Positions 33,907 through 43,995 of a stretch of 64,000 nucleotides of DNA are shown piece by piece. Origin of the DNA: CAXXOK01 sp963664595 (GTDB lineage: Bacteria > Bacillota > Clostridia > Christensenellales > Aristaeellaceae); assembly GCA_963664595.2 (NCBI GenBank), contig CAXXOK010000010.1, positions 434,001 to 498,000 on the forward strand, given 5' to 3'. Numbering within the stretch: the stretch's first letter is position 1; the number at the start of each line of letters is the position of its first letter. The position numbers and the translations under genes are program-made. The notes beneath the pieces were generated by a model. That model was not told where the DNA came from. It did not search any database and was given only the letters and a program-made list of their open reading frames with translations.

Positions 33907-35259
33907 TCATTTTCCCACGCAGAACGAGGAAAAGATTTCGTCCAACAATTTATCATCCACGCTTTCCCCGGTGATTCTCCCCAGCAGCCACAGGGCTTCC
34001 CGCAGATCGACGGCAACCAGATCCAGCTGTGTTCCGGAATCAAGCGAGGCCGCCGCCTGCGACAGCTTATCGGCCGCCTGCCGCGCCAGCGCCATATGGC
34101 GTTGATGGGTGAGCATATCCTCCCGCGGCTGCGCAAGAAACCCTGCGAGAAAGGCAAGGACCTGCGGTATTCCCGTTCCGTTTTTGGCGGAGATGGAGAG
34201 CACGGGTGCATGCCTGCAAGCGCTGCCAATCTGATCAACGGTTACAACAGGCGGCTTATCCTCCTTGTTGAGCAGTACGGCGCAGGGGCAGCGCATATCC
34301 ATGCATAAAAGCTGCCGTTCGCTATCATCCAGCGGCTTGGTGGCATCGATAAGGAGTAGCGCCACATCGGCCGTGTCGATTACCTGCCGGGCCCGCTGTA
34401 CACCGATTTGTTCCACAAGATCTTCGCTGGCGCGCAGGCCCGCCGTATCCAGCAGCAGCACCTGAAAGCCGTTCAGGCTGAAGCTGCCCTCCAGCACATC
34501 GCGTGTGGTGCCCGGAATATCGGTAACAATGGCGCGCTCCTCGCTGAGCAGCGCGTTGAACAGTGTGCTCTTGCCCGTGTTGGGCGATCCGCACAGCGCC
34601 ACGCGCAGCCCGTTGCGCAGGATGCGGGCGCTGCGTTCGTCGGCAATAGCGGTCAGGGTTTGGATGAGGGACGCAAGGCCGCTTTGCAGCGCACCGGTGG
34701 CTTCGTCTTCCTCAATCTCCTCGGGATAATCTATATAGGCTTCCACCCCGGCGATCAGCTGGATCAGCCGGGTTTGGATATCCTTCAAAAAACGGCTGGC
34801 GCCCCCGGACAGCAGGGATTCCTGGCTTTTCAAGGCGGCGGCGGAACGCGCGGAGATAATCCCCATCACGGCTTCCGCCTGCGCCAGATCAATCCGACCG
34901 TTCATAAATGCCCTGCGGGTAAACTCACCGGCCTCCGCGGGCCGGATGCCGCTCTCTGCCAACAGGTTCATCACGAGGGTGGCAGCGGCGTAGCCGCCAT
35001 GGGTATGCAGCTCGCAGACATCCTCTTTGGTGTAGGTGTGGGGAGCGTACATCGCAACACCCATCGCCTCGTCAACCGTACGGCCTTCTCTGTCCACAAT
35101 ATGCCCGTGCATCAGCAGGTGGTCGGAATACGGCAGCTGCTGCCCGGATGCACGGAAAACAGCAGAAAACACACGGATCGCGTCGTCTCCGCTGATACGC
35201 ACGATGGAAATACCGCCTTCGCCCATGGCAGTCGCAATACCGGCAATGGTATCGGGCAC
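33907..35259 (-). CDS. mnmE: tRNA modification GTPase MnmE
   Basis: With MnmG it modifies the wobble uridine of several tRNAs. The N-terminal tetrahydrofolate-binding domain begins with DTIAGIATAMGEGGISIVR; the GTPase inserted in the helical domain shows G1 GSPNTGKST, G2 GTTRDV, G3 DTAGLR and G4 NKED; the C-terminus ends with FCVGK, carrying the essential Cys. The GTG at 35259 has GGGGAG eight bases upstream and is preferred over the GTG at 35268, which lies too close to it; length 450 residues. MnmG does not follow, and mnmE is separated from the rpmH-jag cluster where it is usually found. Confidence 0.94.
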   Translation of the reverse strand: MPDTIAGIATAMGEGGISIVRISGDDAIRVFSAVFRASGQQLPYSDHLLMHGHIVDREGRTVDEAMGVAMYAPHTYTKEDVCELHTHGGYAAATLVMNLLAESGIRPAEAGEFTRRAFMNGRIDLAQAEAVMGIISARSAAALKSQESLLSGGASRFLKDIQTRLIQLIAGVEAYIDYPEEIEEDEATGALQSGLASLIQTLTAIADERSARILRNGLRVALCGSPNTGKSTLFNALLSEERAIVTDIPGTTRDVLEGSFSLNGFQVLLLDTAGLRASEDLVEQIGVQRARQVIDTADVALLLIDATKPLDDSERQLLCMDMRCPCAVLLNKEDKPPVVTVDQIGSACRHAPVLSISAKNGTGIPQVLAFLAGFLAQPREDMLTHQRHMALARQAADKLSQAAASLDSGTQLDLVAVDLREALWLLGRITGESVDDKLLDEIFSSFCVGK

Positions 35260-35336
35260 CTTTCTCACTCCCCAAATCGCTCATTCTGTGATATCATATC
35301 ATACAGAAGATGGACAACGCAAAAGGAGGAATGCGC

Positions 35337-38300
35337 ATGCCGAAGGTCCGTGTACTCACGGCGCGTCCGCACCGCCTTTTACAGCCGCTCATCGCCCGCA
35401 TCGGGGCGCTGTACCAAAACGGGGAACCCTGTATGCTGCTGGTTCCCGAGCAGTTTACCCTGCAGGCTGAGAAAGAAATCATCTCACGCCTGAAGCTCAG
35501 CGGCATGTTCTCGATTGAGGTTATTTCCCCGACCCGGCTGAAGCACCGCGTGCTGGAAGCCATAGGTACGGATGACCGAGCGCTGCTCTCCGCCGCCGGG
35601 CAGCAGATGGCTGTTAATTACGCGCTGGAAACCTGCGCAGAACAACTGAACTATTATCGGGCCTCTGTAGCACGGCGGGGGTTTGCGCAAAAGCTAACGG
35701 CCTTGATTGCCGATATGAAGCGCGGCGGACTGGAACCGGACGCTTTGACGGCCTATGCCGATACGCTGCCGCAGGGCATGCTCCGGGAGAAATTTGCGGA
35801 TCTGGCCGTGCTGTACCGGGCTTATCAGCAAACCCTGCGCGACCGCATGGGCGACGGAGACGATCTGAATAAATTCATTACAGACCATTTGAGTGAAAGC
35901 AATATATTGGAAAATCAGCATGTGTTCGTTTACGGGTTTGATGCCCTGTCCGAGCAGCTGCTCGTGTTGCTGCGCGCCATGGCGGGGCAGTGTGCCAGCC
36001 TGACGGTCGGCTTGGTCTGCGACGGGCCGGGAGCGCCGGACGGAGATTTGTATCAGCCCGTTCGCCAAAGCATTGCGCGGTTTGAAAGGGCGATGGAAGA
36101 ACAGCATCTGCTCGTCCGGGAAGAGCCGGTATCCGGAGAACCGCTTGCCCACGGGCCTGCCATCGGCCATCTGGATGAAATGCTCTTTACCCATCCGCTG
36201 CGGATGCTGCCGGGCGAACAAAGCAGCGTATACCTGTCCCAGTTCAATTCCCCGTTTGAAGAAGCGACGGCGGTTACCCGGCAGATTATGCATCTGTGCG
36301 GGCAGGGTATGCCTCTGGAACGTATCGCTGTATTGTATCCCGATCAAAACGGGTATTCGTTCGCCGTAAACGCTGCGCTTACCAACAGCGGGCTTCCTTT
36401 TTATACCGATGAAAAGCTTCCGGCGCTTTCCCATGGCCTGCCGCAGTTTATCATGGCCGCGCTGCGCGCCATGAACAGCGGATACCGAAGCGACGATATG
36501 ATGGCGCTGATGAAAACGGGCTATGCGCCCGTCGGCTTTGAAGAAGCCTGCGAGCTGGAAAACTACGCACGGGAGTACGGAATCAATTTCAGCCGCTGGC
36601 AGAAGCCCTTCCGCAAAGGGGAGGAGATGCAGGCAGGACGTTGCGAGGCACTGCGCAAGAAAATCATGACGCCGCTTGTGAAAGCGCGCAAGGATATCGT
36701 ATCCGCACGGGATACCACGCAATCGCTGCAGGCTGTGATGAACCTGCTGACCGAAGTAAACGCCTATGATACGCTCAAAAATGAGGAAGATGCCCTCCTG
36801 AAGGAAAATCTGCTGGTACGTGCCGGGCAGAACAGCCAGATATGGCAAACGGTTTTAGAACTGTTTGACCAGCTGTACATTCTGTCCGACGGCAAGAGAA
36901 TTCCGCTGAAATACATCGCGGATCGGTTCGAGTGCGGTTTTGCGGCGATATCGCTTGCAGCGCTCCCTCCGGCGGCCGGCATGCTGCACGCCGGAGTACT
37001 CGGGCATTATCTGTCCGGGGAGATGGACGCGGTCTTTATGCTGGGGATGAACGACGGCATCCTGACGCGCAGCACCGAAAGCCTGCTGACGGAGGATGAA
37101 CGCGCCAACGCACAGGAGGCCACCCGAACCTTTTTGGGTATAACGGAGGAAAGCCGCCTGACGTTTGCCAGGCTGGATATGAAGCGCGCGATGACACTGC
37201 CCCAGAAGCAGCTCTATGTTAGCTACGCCAAAACCGATCCGGCAGGCAACACGCTCCAGCCGCTGGATCTGGTGAGCGATCTGGAAGAAAAGCTGTTTGA
37301 ATCGCTGCCGACCCTTTCCGATCTGCCAGACGAGTATCCGATGTCCGCGCAGCAGGCGATGATTTCGCTCAGCGATTTGCTGCGGGAATATGCCGACGGG
37401 GAAGAAGAAACATTGCCGCAGCTCTGGAAGCAAAGGCTGGCGGCGCTGCTGGTGTCGCCCGGTACGGCGATCCCGGCCCTTCAGGTGCTGCGCGCGGCGG
37501 GGTACCGTGTGGAAACGCTGCCGCTGGCGGAAGAGACGGCCAGGCAGCTGTTTGGCGACCGTACGATGTCCGTCAGCAGGCTGGAGGAGTTTGCGGCCTG
37601 TCCGTTCCGGCACTATATCACCTACGGCCTATGCCCGCAGGAGCAAAAGGAATGGGAAGTAGATCCCATCGAAACCGGAACCTTTTTTCACAACAGCCTG
37701 CAAAGCTTTGCCAAGCTAACCGCGCAGCATCCCCAGTTTCCGCATATCGGGGCGCAGGAGCTGGAGCGGATGGTGGATCAGGCGTCCGCGCCGCTGATTG
37801 AGGAGCTGAAGCAAGGCCCGATGGGCGACGGCCCCCGCAGCCTTGCGGCGCTTAAACAGGCAAAACGCGTGCTGAGGCGCGCCTGTGAAACGGTTACCGA
37901 TCACCTGGCCGCCGGACATTTTACCATGGACAGGGCGGAGGCGCGGTTCGGCTATCCCGGCAAGGACAGCTTTCCGCCGGTTACTCTCCAGCTCCCGGAC
38001 GGCACGGAGATCACCCTGCATGGACGCATCGACCGCATCGACCGGTTCGATACACCAGATGCCTCCTACCGCCGTGTGGTGGATTACAAAAGCGGAGCAA
38101 ACGCAGCGCTGGACGCCGCCGAGCTGTGGCACGGAACCCAGCTGCAGCTGATGCTGTATCTGGATGCCGTAACCCATAACACCCAGGAGGCAAAACCCGC
38201 GGGCGCGTTTTATTTTCATCTGTTCGATCCGATGTCCAAAACCGACAGCGACCAGCCGGAGGCGGTGCGTGCGGATATACAGAAGCAGCTCCAAATGGAT

Positions 38301-38684
38301 GGCATCGCCGTGGCGGATCCTGATGTTCTGCAGGCAATGGACAGCGGTGAGGAAGCCGTTTCCATGCCGTCCGTCATCACCAGAGCGGGTGAAATGCGCA
38401 AGAACGCCAAGGTGCTGGATGCGCATCATCTGGACGCGCTGCTGCGGCATTCCAGGCAGAAGGCTACGCAGCTTTCCAGCGAAATGCTCGCCGGGGATAT
38501 CGCCATTCAGCCCGTCAAACACGGAGCCAGAGACAGCTGTGCCTACTGTGACTACCGTTCCATCTGCGGGTACGACCCGCTGGGGCGTGGCGCGCAGAGC
38601 CGGGAAATTTACAATATGACGCTTGAAGAGCTTGCCGGCCAGCTGGACAGGGAAAGCAGTCCGGACGGATCAGGCGCTCTTTGA
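35337..38684 (+). CDS. addB: ATP-dependent nuclease subunit B
   Basis: Part of the AddAB helicase-nuclease that processes double-strand breaks for recombination. The family is shown by VLLVPEQFTLQAEKE-like LLVPEQFTLQAEKEI, the RecB-type nuclease motif VVDYKSGANA and QLQLMLYLDA, and the four iron-sulfur cysteines split between FAACPFRHYI and DSCAYCDYRSICGYD. The N-terminus has LTARPHRLLQPL where many AddB proteins have a Walker A GSGKT loop. ATG at 35337 follows GGAGG by 7 bases; length 1115 residues. No addA gene follows; the next gene is a carboxypeptidase. Confidence 0.9.
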   Translation: MPKVRVLTARPHRLLQPLIARIGALYQNGEPCMLLVPEQFTLQAEKEIISRLKLSGMFSIEVISPTRLKHRVLEAIGTDDRALLSAAGQQMAVNYALETCAEQLNYYRASVARRGFAQKLTALIADMKRGGLEPDALTAYADTLPQGMLREKFADLAVLYRAYQQTLRDRMGDGDDLNKFITDHLSESNILENQHVFVYGFDALSEQLLVLLRAMAGQCASLTVGLVCDGPGAPDGDLYQPVRQSIARFERAMEEQHLLVREEPVSGEPLAHGPAIGHLDEMLFTHPLRMLPGEQSSVYLSQFNSPFEEATAVTRQIMHLCGQGMPLERIAVLYPDQNGYSFAVNAALTNSGLPFYTDEKLPALSHGLPQFIMAALRAMNSGYRSDDMMALMKTGYAPVGFEEACELENYAREYGINFSRWQKPFRKGEEMQAGRCEALRKKIMTPLVKARKDIVSARDTTQSLQAVMNLLTEVNAYDTLKNEEDALLKENLLVRAGQNSQIWQTVLELFDQLYILSDGKRIPLKYIADRFECGFAAISLAALPPAAGMLHAGVLGHYLSGEMDAVFMLGMNDGILTRSTESLLTEDERANAQEATRTFLGITEESRLTFARLDMKRAMTLPQKQLYVSYAKTDPAGNTLQPLDLVSDLEEKLFESLPTLSDLPDEYPMSAQQAMISLSDLLREYADGEEETLPQLWKQRLAALLVSPGTAIPALQVLRAAGYRVETLPLAEETARQLFGDRTMSVSRLEEFAACPFRHYITYGLCPQEQKEWEVDPIETGTFFHNSLQSFAKLTAQHPQFPHIGAQELERMVDQASAPLIEELKQGPMGDGPRSLAALKQAKRVLRRACETVTDHLAAGHFTMDRAEARFGYPGKDSFPPVTLQLPDGTEITLHGRIDRIDRFDTPDASYRRVVDYKSGANAALDAAELWHGTQLQLMLYLDAVTHNTQEAKPAGAFYFHLFDPMSKTDSDQPEAVRADIQKQLQMDGIAVADPDVLQAMDSGEEAVSMPSVITRAGEMRKNAKVLDAHHLDALLRHSRQKATQLSSEMLAGDIAIQPVKHGARDSCAYCDYRSICGYDPLGRGAQSREIYNMTLEELAGQLDRESSPDGSGAL

Positions 38685-38711
38685 TACAAAAGATCATAGC
38701 TGCCTTGCCGA

Positions 38712-38741
38712 TTGGACAAACAACGATCAAAACGGTATAAT
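38712..38741 (+). promoter_or_regulatory. Promoter of the D,D-carboxypeptidase-priA gene group
   Basis: TTGGAC (38712-38717) and TATAAT (38736-38741), spacing 18, about 35 bases upstream of the TTG start. Confidence 0.65.
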
Positions 38742-38776
38742 CAATGATTGCAATATAAGGCGGGGGAGGACTGCGG

Positions 38777-40267
38777 TTGAAGCGAACCATCAAACGGACA
38801 TCGGCGATCATCATGGCAGCATGGGCCGCTTTCTTGATCGCGGGTCTTGTTTCAACCCATGCGTTTGCGGAAGCTGTTCCGGATGAGGTGCGCTATATAG
38901 CGCCTTCGCTGCCTGAAGGCGTTGCGGAATATGATGAAACGCATCCGGAAAACCTGACCGCAGATCAGCTGTACGCGAAATCCGCCATTCTGATCGAAGC
39001 CTCCAGCGGTACGGTGATCTTCGAAAAAAATGCGGATAATCAAATGTACCCGGCTTCTACGACAAAAATCATGACCGCATTTCTGGGGATCGTAAAAGGC
39101 GATTTAAACGCGACCGTCACCGCCAGCACCGCCGATCTCAACCTGCCGGACGGCAGTTCCATGATTCCGCTGGAGGTCGGCGAAAGCATCAACTTCAGGG
39201 ATCTGCTGTATGCCACCATGGTGCGGTCCGGCAACGAGGGCGCGAACCTGATTGCGGAAACCCTGGCTGGCAGCACAGCCGCCTTTCCGGATATGATGAA
39301 CGCGGCGGCAGCGGCCATCGGCTGTACGAACACGCACTTTAACAATCCAAGCGGTCTGGACGATCTGGATCATTATACAACGGCGCGCGACATGGCGAAA
39401 ATCACTCAGGAAGCCATGAAAAACGATACCTTCCGTGACATTGCCAAAACCTTTACCTATAACCTGCCCAGCAGCAACCTTCAAGGCTCCAGGGTGCTGG
39501 TCGGCGCCGATGGCAACTGGCTGAACGCGGCGGAGGATAACGAATACTATTATCCGTATGCGATCGGCGTTAAAACCGGTTTTCTCAACCGCGCGGGTTA
39601 CTGTTATGTGGGCGCTGCGGAAAAGGACGGGGTCGATCTGATTTCGGTCGTGTTCTACACCACGCGCAACGGCCGCTGGACGGATACGAAAAAACTGATG
39701 GAATACGGGTTTACACAGTTTGTCAGCGTTACGCCGATGGAGCTGTACGAGATGAACCCCACCGAGATTTCCACTTCCGGGTATACGCTGGACGATACCA
39801 ACCTGGGCCGGCTGGAGCTTGGCATCCGTGCCGATTCAAGCACAAGGTCTGTAGAGATTGTCACCACCAAGGACGAAGTGGACAGCATGGCCAGGAACCT
39901 CCGTGAAAATGTGCTGATCGAATACACGCGGGAAAACTTTGCCGCACCGATTACAGCGGGAGAGGTTTTCGGCACCATGACCTATTATCCCAGCGACGGC
40001 GGGGACCCGATTGTGTACAGTCTCTATGCGACGCGTTCCATTGGACGCCGCGAGAACGCCCCCAGAACCATTGCCGAAATCAAAGCGGAAACCGACGCCG
40101 ATCCCAATCCGTTCCCGCCCTTCTCGCTGGAATTATTATTCCTGCTGGGCTGGCCGGTATTGCTGCTGGCGGCTGTGATCTGGCTCTTGTTCCGTGTTTT
40201 CCGAAAAAAGACCAAGCGCGGAAAGAAGAAGCACATTCCTACGCCCAAAACCCGCTATTTCCGTTGA
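38777..40267 (+). CDS. D-alanyl-D-alanine carboxypeptidase (DacF-like)
   Basis: Penicillin-binding D,D-carboxypeptidase that trims peptidoglycan stem peptides. Signal peptide at residues 1-32; catalytic motifs SxxK in PASTTKIM, SxN in VRSGNEGAN, and KTG in GVKTGFLNRAG; a PBP5-type C-terminal domain follows; then a membrane helix (LELLFLLGWPVLLLAAVIWL) and a basic tail. The usual anchor is an amphipathic helix, so a full transmembrane C-terminus makes it more like sporulation-linked DacF-type proteins. TTG start with GGGGGAGG seven bases upstream. Length 496 residues. Confidence 0.92.
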   Translation: MKRTIKRTSAIIMAAWAAFLIAGLVSTHAFAEAVPDEVRYIAPSLPEGVAEYDETHPENLTADQLYAKSAILIEASSGTVIFEKNADNQMYPASTTKIMTAFLGIVKGDLNATVTASTADLNLPDGSSMIPLEVGESINFRDLLYATMVRSGNEGANLIAETLAGSTAAFPDMMNAAAAAIGCTNTHFNNPSGLDDLDHYTTARDMAKITQEAMKNDTFRDIAKTFTYNLPSSNLQGSRVLVGADGNWLNAAEDNEYYYPYAIGVKTGFLNRAGYCYVGAAEKDGVDLISVVFYTTRNGRWTDTKKLMEYGFTQFVSVTPMELYEMNPTEISTSGYTLDDTNLGRLELGIRADSSTRSVEIVTTKDEVDSMARNLRENVLIEYTRENFAAPITAGEVFGTMTYYPSDGGDPIVYSLYATRSIGRRENAPRTIAEIKAETDADPNPFPPFSLELLFLLGWPVLLLAAVIWLLFRVFRKKTKRGKKKHIPTPKTRYFR

Positions 40268-40278
40268 GGTGAAATGTA

Positions 40279-42519
40279 TTGATCGCTCATGTGATCGTGG
40301 ATGTTATTCATTCCAATGTCGCCAAGCCGTTTTCCTACAGCATCCCTGTGGGAATGACGGCGGTTGTCGGCATGCGGGTGCGCGTGCCGCTTGCCCACCG
40401 GCAGGTGGACGGCATTATAATGGATATCACGGAAGCATGCGATGTGCCGGTGGAAAAGCTCAAACCCATTGTCAAAGCGCTGGATACATATACCGCCGTT
40501 CTCCCGCCCATGATGGATTTGGCAAAGGAGCTGGCGCAGGAGGATCACTGCCCGCTGGCGGAAACATTGCGGCTCATGCTGCCTGCGGCCATGAGAACCG
40601 GCCGCACTCAAAGCAAAAAGGTGCAGTATTTTCAATTGGCCGATCCCGTGGACGCAGATGCGGCGATCGAAAAGCAGGGCCGGTCCAAAAAACGGAAAAT
40701 GCTGCTGCGCGTTTTGGCGGACGGTACGCCCCGTACCCTGGCGGAGCTTTCCCAGTGGGTGTCGGACCCGCGGGAAGCAATCCAAAAGCTTTTGCAAGAG
40801 AAAACGGTAATCCAGACTGAAAAGCAGGAAATGCGCCGTCCGTATGAGGATATGGAATTTACCCCCAACGAGGCCCCGCCGCTGACCGGCGAGCAGGAGA
40901 GCGCGCTCGCCATTATGCTGCCGGATCTGCGCAGGGGCAAAGGCGCGTTTCTGCTGCACGGCGTAACAGGCAGCGGAAAAACGGAAGTGTATCTGGCCAT
41001 GGTAGAAACAGCGCTGCAAATGGGCCGCAGCGCCATTATCCTGGTACCGGAAATCGCGCTGACCCCTCAAATGGTGCAATGGTTTCGCAACCGCTTCGGC
41101 CCGAAAACCGCCGTTCTCCACAGCCGCCTTACGGACGGACAGCGCGTGGACGAGTGGCAGCGCATCCGTATGGGCGAGGCGAATGTGGTGATCGGGGCCC
41201 GCTCGGCCATCTTCGCGCCGCTTATTAACCTGGGCCTGATCGTGATTGACGAAGAGCATGAGCAGTCCTATCTCAGCGACCGGCACCCGCGCTATGACGC
41301 GCGCAAGGTGGCCCAAAGCCGCTGCAACAGGGAGGGCGCCACGCTGGTATTATCCAGCGCCACACCGAGTATTTTAAGCTTTGCGCAGGCGCAGCGCGGG
41401 GATTATACCCTGGTGGAGATGCGAAGCCGCGTCCTGGGAAGGCCCATGCCTGCCGTGAATGTGGTGGATATGCGCACAGAGCTGGCCGCCGGAAACCGCT
41501 CGATGATCAGCGTTTTGCTGCAGCAGAAACTGAAAGAGTGCTTTCAGAACGGCAAACAGGCGATGCTGTTTATCAACCGGAGAGGGTACCATACCTTTGT
41601 CAGCTGCCGCAGCTGCGGCCATGTAATGCGGTGCGACCAGTGCGACGTCAGCCTTACCCTGCATCAGCCGCGGGACGGAACCCAGCCGATGCTGCATTGC
41701 CACTTCTGCGGCAAAACGGAGAAGCCGCCCGAGGTTTGCCCGGAATGCGGCAGCAAGTATATCCGGTATTTCGGCTGCGGCACGCAGAAGGTGGAAGAGG
41801 AGATCCACAAGCTGTTTCCGAATATCAAAACCATACGAATGGACAACGATACCACGCAAAAGCGGGATGCACACTACAAAATGCTGACAGCCTTCCGGGA
41901 CGGCGAAGCACAGGTGCTGATCGGCACCCAAATGATCGCCAAGGGGCTGGACTACCCCAAAGTGACGATAGTGGGCGTTATTGCGGCGGACCTGTCCCTG
42001 TTTATTCAGGATTACCGGGCGCAGGAGCGCACCTTTCAGCTCATCACCCAAATGGCGGGCAGAGCGGGCCGGGCGGCGGATGCCGGCGAGGTGATTGTGC
42101 AGACCTACAAGCCGGATCATCCCTGCATTATCGCGGCGGCCGCACAGGATTACCGCGCCTTTTTCAATGAGGAATTCGCGCGCAGGCGCACGGGTCTGTA
42201 TCCGCCGTTTACCCAGTTTGCCCGGTTGCTCACGGAAAGCGGAAACCAGGAAGCGGCCGAGCGAAAAAACAGGGAGCTGTACGATACGGTGCAGGCCTAT
42301 GTGGATTCACATCCGGCGCAAAAGAAGCGTGTGCTGATGATCCGGGCCGACGAAGCGCCCATCAAAATGATCCGCGGCCAATATCGGTACCACGTATTGC
42401 TGAAGCTGTTCGAACATAAGGACGCGGAACCTCTGCTTGCCCTGCTCAGCGAGCTGGCCATGGTGACAGACGAACAGTGTCAGGTATACTTCGAGCTGAA
42501 TCCTTCAACATTATTATAA
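40279..42519 (+). CDS. priA: Primosomal protein N' (replication restart helicase)
   Basis: Reloads the replisome at stalled forks. The N-terminal DNA-binding domain starts IAHVIVDVIHSNVAKPFSY; helicase motifs GVTGSGKTEVYL (Walker A) and LIVIDEEHEQSY (Walker B) follow, then VLSSATPS. Eight cysteines in two groups (CRSCGHVMRCDQCD and CHFCGKTEKPPEVCPECG) form the zinc-binding region, and GTQMIAKGLDYP with QMAGRAGRA completes the C-terminal helicase part. TTG start at 40279 after GAGGTG. Length 746 residues. It heads the priA-def-fmt-rsmB group. Confidence 0.96.
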   Translation: MIAHVIVDVIHSNVAKPFSYSIPVGMTAVVGMRVRVPLAHRQVDGIIMDITEACDVPVEKLKPIVKALDTYTAVLPPMMDLAKELAQEDHCPLAETLRLMLPAAMRTGRTQSKKVQYFQLADPVDADAAIEKQGRSKKRKMLLRVLADGTPRTLAELSQWVSDPREAIQKLLQEKTVIQTEKQEMRRPYEDMEFTPNEAPPLTGEQESALAIMLPDLRRGKGAFLLHGVTGSGKTEVYLAMVETALQMGRSAIILVPEIALTPQMVQWFRNRFGPKTAVLHSRLTDGQRVDEWQRIRMGEANVVIGARSAIFAPLINLGLIVIDEEHEQSYLSDRHPRYDARKVAQSRCNREGATLVLSSATPSILSFAQAQRGDYTLVEMRSRVLGRPMPAVNVVDMRTELAAGNRSMISVLLQQKLKECFQNGKQAMLFINRRGYHTFVSCRSCGHVMRCDQCDVSLTLHQPRDGTQPMLHCHFCGKTEKPPEVCPECGSKYIRYFGCGTQKVEEEIHKLFPNIKTIRMDNDTTQKRDAHYKMLTAFRDGEAQVLIGTQMIAKGLDYPKVTIVGVIAADLSLFIQDYRAQERTFQLITQMAGRAGRAADAGEVIVQTYKPDHPCIIAAAAQDYRAFFNEEFARRRTGLYPPFTQFARLLTESGNQEAAERKNRELYDTVQAYVDSHPAQKKRVLMIRADEAPIKMIRGQYRYHVLLKLFEHKDAEPLLALLSELAMVTDEQCQVYFELNPSTLL

Positions 42520-42538
42520 TTATTTAGGAGACTTGAGT

Positions 42539-43057
42539 ATGGCAAAACGAAAAATCGTTACAATCGGCGACGCGAAACTGCGCAAGGTAAGCAAGCCTGT
42601 GACCAAGTTCAACGCCCGTCTGCAAACCCTTTTGGACGACATGGTGGATACCATGCGCGAAAACAACGGCGCTGGCCTTGCCGCGCCGCAGGTGGGCATC
42701 CTCAAACGCTGCTGCGTGGTGGAAGTGGACGACCAGGTATACCAGCTGGTCAATCCGGAAATTATCAGCCGCGAGGGGGAACAGGAAGGGCCGGAGGGAT
42801 GCTTAAGCGTGCCGCAGCGCTCGGGCTTTGTCAGAAGGCCGCAAAAGGTTACCGTGCGCGCCCAGAACGCGAAGGGGGAAACGTTTGAGGTAACGGGGGA
42901 AAACCTCATGGCGCGGGCATTTTGCCATGAAATTGACCATCTGGACGGCGTACTGTATATCGACATCATGGACTACGAGATTTTCGCGGACGATGACGAG
43001 GATGAGGAAGACTACGAAGAGGAATACGAAGAGGGCGGGGAGCAGGATACGCTATGA
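42539..43057 (+). CDS. def: Peptide deformylase with acidic C-terminal tail
   Basis: Removes the formyl group from the N-terminal methionine of new proteins. The three metal/active-site motifs are present: GAGLAAPQVG, EGCLSVPQ and HEIDHLDG. ATG at 42539, eight bases after TTTAGGAG. Typical type I enzymes end soon after HEIDHLDG plus about 20 residues; here a tail of roughly 20 residues is almost entirely Asp and Glu (for example DDDEDEEDYEEEYEEGG), which is unusual. Total length 172 residues. The stop overlaps the fmt start by four bases. Confidence 0.95.
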   Translation: MAKRKIVTIGDAKLRKVSKPVTKFNARLQTLLDDMVDTMRENNGAGLAAPQVGILKRCCVVEVDDQVYQLVNPEIISREGEQEGPEGCLSVPQRSGFVRRPQKVTVRAQNAKGETFEVTGENLMARAFCHEIDHLDGVLYIDIMDYEIFADDDEDEEDYEEEYEEGGEQDTL

Positions 43058-43995
43058 GAATAGTGTTTATGGGAACGCCTGAGTTTTCCGTGCCTTGCCT
43101 GCAAGCCCTGCTGAATGCCGGGGAAGAAATTGTGGGGGTGTTTACCCAGCCGGACAAGCCCAAGGGCCGCGGCGGCAAGGTGCAGATGAGCCCTGTGAAA
43201 CAACTGGCGCTGACGCACGGCCTGACGGTGTATCAGCCGAAGAAAATCCGTGTGGACGGACTTGCCGATTTGCAGGTCCTTGCTCCTGATCTGTGCGTTA
43301 CGGCCGCTTTCGGGCAGATCCTGAGCCAGGCCATTTTGGATGTGCCAAGGATCGGCACTGTGAATGTGCACGCGTCGCTGCTTCCGCGCCACCGGGGCAG
43401 CTCACCCGTCAACTGGGCGATTTTGCAGGATGATACGGTGACCGGCATAACCACCATGCTGACGGACGCCGGAATCGATACCGGCGATATGCTGCTGAAA
43501 CGGGAAGTGCCCATTACGGATCAGGATACGGCCGGAACCCTGTCGGAAACGCTCTCAGCCGTCGGAGCCGAGCTTTTAATCCAGACGATACGCCGCTTGA
43601 AAGCCGGAGACTGCCCGCGCGAGAAACAAAACGAGACCGATATGACCTATGACCCGATGCTGAAAAAAGAGATGGGATTGTTGAATTTTGAAGAACCTGC
43701 CCGCGCGCTGTTCTGCCGGGTGAGGGCGCTCAATCCCTGGCCCTGCGCCTATGCGGAAACGGCGGGCGATGTGCTCAAGGTGTGGGCGGCAAAGCCCGCA
43801 GCGTATTCCGGCGGCGCAGCCCCCGGCACAGTGATTGCAGCCGACGCAAAGCAGGGGCTGATCGTCGCCGTGGGCGACGGCGCGCTTGAACTGTTGGAAA
43901 TACAGGCGCCAAATGCCAAACGCATGTCCGCGAAGGCCTTTTTGCTGGGACGGCAGATCGCGGTTGGAAAACCTTTGAAAGAGGCTATGATATGA
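43054..43995 (+). CDS. fmt: Methionyl-tRNA formyltransferase
   Basis: Formylates initiator Met-tRNA with 10-formyltetrahydrofolate. Recognisable parts are MRIVFMGTPEFSVPCLQAL, the folate/catalytic segment NVHASLLPRHRGSSPVNWAI, TDAGIDTGDML, and a C-terminal OB-like domain with RVRALNPWPCAYAE. Length 313 residues. Its start and stop both overlap neighbours by four bases (ATGA), so def, fmt and rsmB are translationally coupled. Confidence 0.96.
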   Translation: MRIVFMGTPEFSVPCLQALLNAGEEIVGVFTQPDKPKGRGGKVQMSPVKQLALTHGLTVYQPKKIRVDGLADLQVLAPDLCVTAAFGQILSQAILDVPRIGTVNVHASLLPRHRGSSPVNWAILQDDTVTGITTMLTDAGIDTGDMLLKREVPITDQDTAGTLSETLSAVGAELLIQTIRRLKAGDCPREKQNETDMTYDPMLKKEMGLLNFEEPARALFCRVRALNPWPCAYAETAGDVLKVWAAKPAAYSGGAAPGTVIAADAKQGLIVAVGDGALELLEIQAPNAKRMSAKAFLLGRQIAVGKPLKEAMI

